Shown here in pieces: positions 6,599 through 12,062 of a stretch of 12,062 nt of DNA. Below the pieces are notes generated by a model that did no database searches, was not told where the DNA came from, and saw only the letters and a program-made list of their open reading frames with translations. The stretch is taken from the NCBI GenBank assembly GCA_946886645.1, contig CAMPIY010000027.1, forward strand, positions 1 through 12,062, read 5' to 3'. Each line of letters begins with the position of its first letter. Position 1 is the first letter of the stretch. A program made the position numbers and the translations under genes. Source of the stretch: an uncultured Sphingomonas sp. (GTDB lineage: Bacteria > Pseudomonadota > Alphaproteobacteria > Sphingomonadales > Sphingomonadaceae).

Positions 6599-8000
6599 GT
6601 CTCTCCCCGACGACGAAGCCTCAAGTCTCCTAGCCGAGCAGAAGAGCGGCGACAATTCGCCCGCCCAGACGGTCAGCGAGCTGTCGGGTGCGTTGAAGCG
6701 AACGGTCGAATCCGCGTTCGGTCATGTCCGGGTGCGCGGCGAGATTTCGGGCTGGAAACGCCACGCGTCGGGCCACTGCTATTTCACGCTGAAGGACGAG
6801 GGCGCCTGCATCGATGCGGTCATCTGGAAGGGTCAGGCAGGCGCGCTTGCCTTCCGGCCGGAGGACGGGGCCGAGGTGATCGCCACGGGAAAGCTCACCA
6901 CCTACGCCGGCCGGTCCAAATATCAGATCGTCGTCAACCGGATGGAGCTGGCGGGCGAGGGCGCGCTGATGGCGCTGCTCGACAAGCGCCGCCGGGCGTT
7001 GGCCGCGGAAGGGCTGTTCGACGAATCGAAGAAGCGGAAGCTCCCGTTCCTGCCGCGCGTCATCGGCGTGGTCACCTCGCCGACCGGAGCGGTCATCCGC
7101 GACATCCTCCACCGGCTTGAGGATCGCTGCCCGACCCACGTCATCCTCTGGCCAGTGCCGGTGCAGGGCGAGGGGTCGGCGGCGAAGGTCGCGCAGGCGA
7201 TTCGCGGATTCGCTTCCTTCGAACCCAGGCCGGACCTGCTGATCGTCGCGCGTGGCGGCGGATCGATCGAGGATTTGTGGGCGTTCAACGAGGAGGAGGT
7301 GGTTCGCGCCGCCGCCGAATCGCCGATCCCGCTGATTTCGGCGGTGGGGCATGAGACCGACACGACGCTGATCGACTATGCTTCGGACCGGCGCGCGCCG
7401 ACCCCGACGGCGGCGGCGGAGATAGCGGTGCCGGTCCGCGCGGAGCTGGCGGCTTTCCTGGCGGAGCTTGGACACCGGCAGGCGGCTTGCGCGACGCGCA
7501 CCGCTTCGCGCGCCGGCGAGCGGCTGGAAACGGTTGCGGCGCGCTGGCCGGAGGCGGCCAACCTGTTCGCGCCGCTGTCCCAACGCCTCGACGATGCCGG
7601 CGAGCGCCTTCCCCGTGCCCTTACCCAAAGAACCGCGCACGCGCGCGCGGACCTGGCTGCCGTTGCGCCCAGGTTACAGGGGCGGTTGCTCACCGAGCGG
7701 GTCGAGCGCGGGCGCGAGCGGCTGGCGTCGCTTTGGCGCCTGGCCGATCTGGCTCATCCCGAGCGACCGCTGCAGCGCGGGTTCGTCCGCGTGACCGACC
7801 GGTCGGGGAAGACGCTGGTTCATGCCGCGGCCGCCCGCGCGGCCATCGCGATCGACCTTCATTTTGCCGACGGCCGGGTGGCGGCGCAGGTGGGCGACGG
7901 CGCGGCGCCCCGGCCTTTCCGTCCCGCCAAGCGGGTTGAGCGGAGGGCCGGCGGTCCCTATCTGCCGGGACAGGCCGACCTGTTCGGCGACGAGGACTAG
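6597..8000 (+). CDS. xseA: Exodeoxyribonuclease VII large subunit
   Basis: XseA with XseB forms ExoVII, which degrades single-stranded DNA from both ends to short oligonucleotides in mismatch repair and damage processing. The start at 6597 ([10 protein letters not shown]) has an AGG six bases upstream and gives 467 aa; the frame is open further upstream but there it is antisense to purD. The N-terminal OB-fold (about 22-118) binds ssDNA and includes [11 protein letters not shown] and [16 protein letters not shown]. The catalytic domain starts with [21 protein letters not shown] (149-169) and has [17 protein letters not shown] (217-233) and [28 protein letters not shown] (248-275), the most conserved ExoVII block. 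An Ala/Arg-rich helical region (about 280-400) is the expected coiled-coil that recruits XseB. The tail ends QADLFGDED. xseB is not in this window. DUF2093 follows after 5 bases. Confidence 0.96.
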   Translation: MSLPDDEASSLLAEQKSGDNSPAQTVSELSGALKRTVESAFGHVRVRGEISGWKRHASGHCYFTLKDEGACIDAVIWKGQAGALAFRPEDGAEVIATGKLTTYAGRSKYQIVVNRMELAGEGALMALLDKRRRALAAEGLFDESKKRKLPFLPRVIGVVTSPTGAVIRDILHRLEDRCPTHVILWPVPVQGEGSAAKVAQAIRGFASFEPRPDLLIVARGGGSIEDLWAFNEEEVVRAAAESPIPLISAVGHETDTTLIDYASDRRAPTPTAAAEIAVPVRAELAAFLAELGHRQAACATRTASRAGERLETVAARWPEAANLFAPLSQRLDDAGERLPRALTQRTAHARADLAAVAPRLQGRLLTERVERGRERLASLWRLADLAHPERPLQRGFVRVTDRSGKTLVHAAAARAAIAIDLHFADGRVAAQVGDGAAPRPFRPAKRVERRAGGPYLPGQADLFGDED

Positions 8001-8005
8001 AAGCA

Positions 8006-8215
8006 ATGTTGATGGGCGGCGGCGCTCGCGAAGCGAAGATCCATTATCTCGACGGCACCTTCCGCATGTTGAGCGCGGGCGACCATGTCCGTTGCGCCAT
8101 TACCGGCGCCATCATCCCGCTGGACGAGCTCCGCTACTGGTCGGTCGAGCGCCAGGAAGCCTATGCCGACGCCGCCGCCAGCCTGGAGGCCGAGCGGCGC
8201 TCCGGCAATCTTTGA
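8006..8215 (+). CDS. DUF2093 family protein, 69 aa
   Basis: This small soluble protein matches what I recall of the DUF2093 family, commonly found directly after xseA in alphaproteobacteria; its function is unknown. Diagnostic parts are AKIHYLDGTFRMLSAGDHVRCAITG (10-34) and IPLDELRYWSVERQEAYADA (37-56). There is a single Cys at 30, so a classical zinc ribbon is unlikely. The start is the ATG at 8006, 5 bases after the xseA stop, with GAGG at 7992-7995 inside the end of xseA. The ATG at 8012 is an alternative start two codons further in. The gene is surely transcribed with xseA. No T-tract terminator follows, but a hairpin begins 35 bases after the stop. Confidence 0.88.
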   Translation: MLMGGGAREAKIHYLDGTFRMLSAGDHVRCAITGAIIPLDELRYWSVERQEAYADAAASLEAERRSGNL

Positions 8216-8250
8216 ACCCCGTTTCAAGGCGTCGCTGAAGCCATTTGGCG

Positions 8251-8272
8251 ACTGTGTCGCTTCCGACACAGT
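8251..8272 (+). promoter_or_regulatory. Perfect 9-bp hairpin in the gap before the TonB-dependent receptor
   Basis: ACTGTGTCG (8251-8259) and CGACACAGT (8264-8272) form a perfect inverted repeat around a CTTC loop. It lies 35 bases after the DUF2093 stop and 141 bases before the receptor start. No T-run follows (TGGTTACA), so it is either a non-canonical terminator for xseA-DUF2093 or an operator for the receptor. Nothing in the sequence decides between these. Confidence 0.45.
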
Positions 8273-8340
8273 TGGTTACAAACTTGGCCCGCGAAGGTTA
8301 CGCCACCTTTACAGCGACCCGTCTTCCCAAGCTAAAGAGG

Positions 8341-8352
8341 CCCCACGTGGGG
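8341..8352. promoter_or_regulatory. 12-bp perfect palindrome upstream of the TonB-dependent receptor
   Basis: CCCCACGTGGGG is a perfect palindrome with a CACGTG core, 61 bases before the receptor ATG, where a transcription regulator could act on the promoter. The downstream AT-rich TAGATATTC (8370-8378) is a possible -10 region, but I find no good -35 at the right spacing. A binding role is inferred from symmetry and position only. Confidence 0.3.
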
Positions 8353-8413
8353 GTGGATTGCGCCCGCGATAGATATTCTGGCGACAGAAGGTCGCCCGAT
8401 TGGGGAGATTGAA

Positions 8414-11400
8414 ATGAAAAAGAGCACTCTGTGTGCGACAACGGCGCTGCAGGCGTTCGCGTTGCTGGGCATGGGCCTGGCCGCGACTCCGGCATTTGCG
8501 CAGACGACTCCGACCCCGGCGCCGACCGCTCCGGAGGCCGACGAGGCCGCAGCGCAAACCGATCCCAACGCACCTGCTCCGGGTCAGCCCGCCGCCGGCA
8601 CCGCCGTCGACACGTCGGGTGAAGAGGTCATCACCGTCACCGGCTCGATTCTTCGCCAGACCACCACCGAGACTCCGTCGCCGGTCACCGTGCTCAGCTC
8701 CGAAACCCTGCAGCAGCGCGGCATCAACACCGTCGCCGAAGCCACGCAGCGCCTTTCGGCCAACAACGCCGGCACGATCCAGCAGGGCTGGAACACCGGC
8801 TTCAACTTCGCGTCGGGCGCCAACGCTCCCGCGCTTCGCGGTCTGACCGTGCAGGCCACCCTGTCGATCTTCGACGGCCTGCGTATGGCTCCATATCCGC
8901 TCGCCGACGACGGCCAGCGCAACTTCGTCGATCTCAACTCGGTTCCGAGCGCGATCATCGACCGGATCGAGGTCCTTCGTGACGGCGCGTCGTCGACCTA
9001 CGGCGCCGACGCGATCGCGGGCGTGATCAACGTTATTACGAAGAAGGAAATCCAGGGTCTCCACCTCGGCGCATCGGCCGGCATTTCGCAGCGCGGTGAC
9101 GCGGGCGAGCGCCGCATTGATGCGACCTGGGGTTACGGTGACCTGGATGACCAGGGCTTCAACTTCTACATTTCGGGCGAATATCAGAAGCAGGATGCGT
9201 TGTTCGCGCGCGACCGTGGGTACCCGTTCAATTCTTCGGATTTGTCACGCATTTGTAACGATGCGGGTTCCTGTCTGCACAACGGCAATTGGAATGGCCT
9301 TAGCCCTGACGGCAATTGGAATGGCTTGATCAGCATTCCTGGCGTCACCCTGGTTCGCAACCTCGATCGGTCGGACCGCTATCACTTCCTCAACCCCAGC
9401 GCAGGCTGCGGCGAATGGGCCGATGTCACCACACCGGACGACGTGTTGGAAGATGATCCCATATTTGATGAAGATGGGAATCAGATCGGCACCCTTCCGG
9501 ACGTGAACCCGCTTCAGTCTTGTGAGGTAGATTTCCAGAACCGCTACATCATGATCCAACCGGAGATTGAGCGCAAAGGTTTCTCGACCAGGTTTACGTT
9601 CAATATCGGTGACAACCATCAGCTTTATGCGATGGGCAATTGGTACACGACGAAAACCTTTGCGTCGTTCACCCCGCTGGGCTTCAACTCTCAGACGACG
9701 CCTCCGGGCGCGGTTGTCTACAACCCCGTTATTCTGCCTGAGTTCGTCTGCCCGACAGGTGTGGGTACTCCCGACGGTTTGGATACCGGCTGCGACGATA
9801 CCAACGGGGTGATCAACCCCTACAACGAGTACGCTGACGGCGATCCTCTTACGGATGATCGCGCGATTGCATTGATCCGCTCGCCATTTGGAAGGACGGT
9901 AGAAACCAAGTCACGCGCGCTCCGCGGTGCGGTTGGAATCTCCGGTAGCTTCTGGGATGATGTGCGCTACGATGTGAACTTTACTGCATCGCAAGTTCAA
10001 CTGGATCGCACCCAGAGCAACTATCTAATCCCGCAGCGGATCATGAACGTCGTCGCACAGGGTACGTTCAACTTCAACGATCCGATGGCGACCCCGCAGG
10101 ACATCTGGGATTATATTGCTCCGGACAATAAGACGCGGTCCACCTCGGACTTGTGGCAGGCTTCGGGTACCCTCGCTAAGGATCTGTTCGACCTGCCGGG
10201 CGGCCCGCTTCAGGCGGCTGTCGGTCTTCAGTACCGCCATGAATCGATCAACGCCCCGAGTGGCAACCCGGCCGTAGATCCGTTCAGTGGCAACGGCTAT
10301 GACCGCTACTACTCCGTTAACTCGGTCGGTACGGCAGGCAGCCGTAATGTGAAGTCGGCCTTCTTCGAAGTCGGCGCTCCGATCCTCGATCAGTTCGAAG
10401 TCAACCTTTCGGGCCGCTTCGACAAATATTCGACGGGGCAGAGCAATTTCTCGCCGAAGGTTGGCGCGAAGTTTACCCCGATCAAAGAACTGGCGATCCG
10501 CGGTACCTTCTCGAAGGGCTTCCGCATCCCGTCGTTCAACGAAGCCTTCGGTCTTCCGACCACCGGCTACGTCGGACGCGGCGGCACGGACTTCTGCGAT
10601 GATGGCGATCATGCGGCATTCTGCGCGGCGCATAATAATAACGCCTATGCCACTTCGGCATTCCCGCTGGGCTTGACCCAGACTGGCAACCCATCCCTGG
10701 ATCCTGAGAAGTCGACCTCGTTTACGGCGGGTCTCGTCTTCGAGCCGATCCGGAACGTCGCTTTCACGATCGACTTCTGGAACATCAAGGTGAAGGATCT
10801 GATCGGTGGCGTAACCGACACCAGCACGCCGTTCGAGGAGTATTACGCGAACAACGGTGTTGTGAATATTCCGGGCATCAACGTGCTTCCGGGTGTGCCC
10901 GACCCGAACTTCCCGAATGCCCTCCCGCATATCGGGTTCATCGAGTCCTCGTTCCAGAACCAGGGCAGCCAAATCACCCGCGGTATCGATTTCGGGATCA
11001 ACTCCCGGATGAACATCACCGACGGCATCCGCTGGATCAGCTCGGGCGACGCGTCCTACCTGATGAAGTATCAGCTGACCGATGGTGACGGGAATAAGCT
11101 CCGCTATGATGGCACTCTGAGTCCCTGCAACATCACATCCTGTTCGGGTGCTCCGAAGTGGCGTTTCAGCTGGCAGAACTCGTTTGAGTTCGGCAACACG
11201 ACGTTGACCGGTACGCTTTATTACACCAGCGGCTACGGCAACGAGTCTATCGACTTCGGCGCTGAGCGTGGCAGCTGCGAAAGTGGGCAGGATAACGGCT
11301 CCGTCGTCAGCTATCCGGATGGCTCGCCGGTTCGTTGTAAGGCGAAGCCGACCTGGAACTTCGACTTCACCGCCAACCAGAAGATCAACGACAAGCTGTC

Positions 11401-11548
11401 GATCTACATGAACGTGTTGAACCTGTTCGACATCGACGCACCGTTCGATCCTTCGGGCGCCTACTCGCTGTTCCAGTTCAACCCGGCATGGGCTGGACCG
11501 AACATCATGGGTCGCTACTTCCGCGTTGGTGCGAAGGTCGACTTCTAA
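8414..11548 (+). CDS. TonB-dependent outer-membrane receptor, 1044 aa
   Basis: This is an outer-membrane beta-barrel that imports a scarce ligand (siderophore, saccharide, peptide or similar) using TonB-ExbBD energy; the substrate cannot be read from the sequence. The start at 8414 has GGGGAGA (8402-8408) six bases upstream. A signal peptide (1-29) ends TPAFA-Q. A Pro/Ala/Thr-rich spacer precedes the probable TonB box EEVITVTGS (70-78). The plug spans about 85-212, with TPSPVTVLSSETLQQRGI and the RIEVLRDGASSTYGADAIAG motif (184-203). The barrel fills the rest, with FSKGFRIPSFNEAFG and DPEKSTSFTAG blocks, and ends NIMGRYFRVGAKVDF with the C-terminal Phe. The mature protein has 12 cysteines, mostly in close pairs in presumed outer loops, e.g. 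CNDAGSC, CDDGDHAAFC and CNITSC. It is monocistronic: regulated gap in front, strong terminator behind. No adjacent anti-sigma or hydrolase gene hints at the ligand. Confidence 0.95.
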   Translation: MKKSTLCATTALQAFALLGMGLAATPAFAQTTPTPAPTAPEADEAAAQTDPNAPAPGQPAAGTAVDTSGEEVITVTGSILRQTTTETPSPVTVLSSETLQQRGINTVAEATQRLSANNAGTIQQGWNTGFNFASGANAPALRGLTVQATLSIFDGLRMAPYPLADDGQRNFVDLNSVPSAIIDRIEVLRDGASSTYGADAIAGVINVITKKEIQGLHLGASAGISQRGDAGERRIDATWGYGDLDDQGFNFYISGEYQKQDALFARDRGYPFNSSDLSRICNDAGSCLHNGNWNGLSPDGNWNGLISIPGVTLVRNLDRSDRYHFLNPSAGCGEWADVTTPDDVLEDDPIFDEDGNQIGTLPDVNPLQSCEVDFQNRYIMIQPEIERKGFSTRFTFNIGDNHQLYAMGNWYTTKTFASFTPLGFNSQTTPPGAVVYNPVILPEFVCPTGVGTPDGLDTGCDDTNGVINPYNEYADGDPLTDDRAIALIRSPFGRTVETKSRALRGAVGISGSFWDDVRYDVNFTASQVQLDRTQSNYLIPQRIMNVVAQGTFNFNDPMATPQDIWDYIAPDNKTRSTSDLWQASGTLAKDLFDLPGGPLQAAVGLQYRHESINAPSGNPAVDPFSGNGYDRYYSVNSVGTAGSRNVKSAFFEVGAPILDQFEVNLSGRFDKYSTGQSNFSPKVGAKFTPIKELAIRGTFSKGFRIPSFNEAFGLPTTGYVGRGGTDFCDDGDHAAFCAAHNNNAYATSAFPLGLTQTGNPSLDPEKSTSFTAGLVFEPIRNVAFTIDFWNIKVKDLIGGVTDTSTPFEEYYANNGVVNIPGINVLPGVPDPNFPNALPHIGFIESSFQNQGSQITRGIDFGINSRMNITDGIRWISSGDASYLMKYQLTDGDGNKLRYDGTLSPCNITSCSGAPKWRFSWQNSFEFGNTTLTGTLYYTSGYGNESIDFGAERGSCESGQDNGSVVSYPDGSPVRCKAKPTWNFDFTANQKINDKLSIYMNVLNLFDIDAPFDPSGAYSLFQFNPAWAGPNIMGRYFRVGAKVDF
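9282..9325 (+). repeat. Partial tandem duplication in a receptor loop
   Basis: The 17-mer ACGGCAATTGGAATGGC occurs at 9282-9298 and exactly again at 9309-9325. The period is 27 bases, so the protein gains nine residues in frame (NGNWNGLSP then DGNWNGLIS, starting near residue 291). It lies in a presumed extracellular loop of the TonB-dependent receptor and is best explained as a recent in-frame duplication. Confidence 0.85.
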
Positions 11549-11569
11549 ATTAAACCATGTTAACTATCG

Positions 11570-11603
11570 GGGGCGGCCTCTTTATGAGGCCGCCCCTTTT
11601 TTT
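11570..11603 (+). terminator. Rho-independent terminator after the TonB-dependent receptor
   Basis: An 11-bp perfect stem (GGGGCGGCCTC at 11570-11580 with GAGGCCGCCCC at 11586-11596) and a TTTAT loop are followed immediately by seven T's (11597-11603). It starts 21 bases after the receptor stop. This is a canonical strong intrinsic terminator for the plus strand. Confidence 0.95.
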
Positions 11604-11612
11604 GTGGCCTCC

Positions 11613-11631
11613 TCGCGAAGTTCGTTCGCGA
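11613..11631. repeat. 7-bp inverted repeat in front of the small secreted protein gene
   Basis: TCGCGAA (11613-11619) and TTCGCGA (11625-11631) are perfect inverted copies around GTTCG. The repeat fills the middle of the 50 bases between the receptor terminator and the start of the next gene. It could be an operator or a 5' leader hairpin just upstream of the ribosome-binding site (GGAG, 11643-11646). Confidence 0.35.
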
Positions 11632-11653
11632 AACCCCTTCATGGAGTGATGTG

Positions 11654-11917
11654 ATGTTCCGATTCTTGTGCGCCATGGCTGCTTTCTCGGTTGTGGCGGT
11701 ATCCCCTGCGCTGGCGGCCAGCGATCCCGCGGCCCCGTCGAAGCCGGCGAAGGAAAAGAAAGTTTGCAAGAGCGACAACCGCACCGGCTCGATCATGCCG
11801 AAGCGGATTTGCCGTACCCAGGAAGAATGGGACCGGCTGACCGAGCAAGGCCGGGCCGACATGGACCGCGTGCGCGATATGGATCGCTCGCGCGCGATGA
11901 CCAGCCCGTCGCGTTAA
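11654..11917 (+). CDS. Small secreted two-cysteine protein, 87 aa
   Basis: The start is the ATG at 11654, with GGAG at 11643-11646; a GTG one codon earlier is in frame. Residues 1-21 are a signal peptide (FLCAMAAFSVVAVSPALA, cleavage after ALA), followed by a Pro/Lys linker. The mature core carries Cys38 and Cys53 in the pattern C-K-x4-TGS-x7-C-R-T-x-x-EW, then a highly charged helix (about 55-80) rich in Arg and Asp. I recall similar short periplasmic proteins as common hypothetical proteins in sphingomonads, but I know no function. The two cysteines may form a disulfide. It lies downstream of a strong terminator and converges with clpB, leaving only 6 bases between the stop codons. Confidence 0.78.
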   Translation: MFRFLCAMAAFSVVAVSPALAASDPAAPSKPAKEKKVCKSDNRTGSIMPKRICRTQEEWDRLTEQGRADMDRVRDMDRSRAMTSPSR

Positions 11918-11923
11918 GCGGTG

Positions 11924-12062
11924 TCAGGCGGGCTGGATCGCCAGCCCGCCGTCGCCCTCGTCCACCTTCACCGTCGACCCGTCCTTGACCCGTCCCGCCA
12001 GGATTTCGTCGGCGAGCGGGTCCTGCAGATATTTCTGCACCGCGCGCTTCAGCGGCCGCGCG
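11924..12062 (-). CDS. clpB: ATP-dependent chaperone ClpB, C-terminal end (runs off the right edge)
   Basis: ClpB is a hexameric AAA+ disaggregase that works with DnaK to rescue aggregated proteins in the cytoplasm. Only the last 45 residues and the TGA stop (11926-11924) are inside the window. They read ARPLKRAVQKYLQDPLADEI and continue LAGRVKDGSTVKVDEGDGGLAIQPA. The RPLKR-x-x-Q-x-x-L-x-DPLA block is the conserved end of the small C-terminal domain of the second AAA+ module and distinguishes ClpB from ClpA and ClpX. No hairpin terminator is visible after the stop; transcripts would run into the antisense strand of the small secreted protein gene. Confidence 0.9.
   Translation of the reverse strand, partial: ARPLKRAVQKYLQDPLADEILAGRVKDGSTVKVDEGDGGLAIQPA

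Noticed and set aside
5984..7120. 378-residue plus-strand open frame across the purD start and xseA
   Set aside because: It runs antisense to purD and out of frame with xseA, both confidently identified; composition is typical of a GC-rich shadow frame.
6630..7640. 336-residue minus-strand open frame opposite xseA
   Set aside because: Antisense shadow of xseA, with an Arg-rich translation and no recognisable motif.
10025..10972. 315-residue minus-strand open frame inside the TonB-dependent receptor
   Set aside because: Antisense to a full-length receptor gene, and no ribosome-binding site or domain supports it.
11550..11564. CtrA-like full site TTAA-N6-TTAAC after the receptor stop
   Set aside because: The spacing is one base short of the accepted TTAA-N7-TTAA site and it lies upstream of a strong terminator, so it is unlikely to drive the next gene.

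Overview
The window looks like a chromosomal segment of a high-GC alphaproteobacterium, most probably Sphingomonadales. The support is the protein style (a 1044-residue TonB-dependent receptor with an AQ-type signal peptide, a YadA-like adhesin, a DUF2093 gene directly after xseA), short intergenic gaps and strong GC-ending codon use. This assignment is by family resemblance from memory; no search was run.

Layout, left to right. Positions 1-83 hold the start of rpmB (ribosomal protein L28) on the minus strand. Diverging from it are a 104-residue membrane-anchored protein of unknown function (255-569) and tadA, the tRNA adenosine deaminase (631-1107). Next comes a trimeric autotransporter adhesin (1217-2950) with a strong hairpin terminator behind it, then a CorC/HlyC-type DUF21-CBS membrane protein (3060-4412). 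This meets a minus-strand operon tail-to-tail, with the two stop codons sharing the palindrome TGATCA. The minus-strand operon reads purD, then a 106-residue membrane-anchored BON-like protein, then a 39-residue single-pass membrane miniprotein, then a membrane-anchored helix-hairpin-helix protein. The first two junctions are 4-base start/stop overlaps and the third is a 4-base gap. purD and the plus-strand xseA (exonuclease VII large subunit) are divergent and share the start-codon palindrome CATG, so there is no intergenic DNA between them. xseA is followed after 5 bases by a DUF2093 gene. A 198-base regulatory gap with a perfect 9-bp hairpin and a 12-bp palindrome leads into the TonB-dependent receptor (8414-11548), which ends in a textbook rho-independent terminator. 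A small secreted two-cysteine protein (11654-11917) follows, and the right edge is the C-terminus of ClpB on the minus strand.

Most genes are housekeeping (translation, purine synthesis, DNA repair, chaperone) interleaved with envelope genes. I see no rRNA, tRNA, CRISPR array, transposase, integrase or phage gene, and no gene-free stretch over 300 bases. The best candidates for something undescribed are: the compact purD-linked set of three small membrane proteins, including the 39-residue ORF; a C-terminal QADLF peptide on XseA that matches sliding-clamp-binding motifs; and paired TTAACCAG sites upstream of the adhesin.
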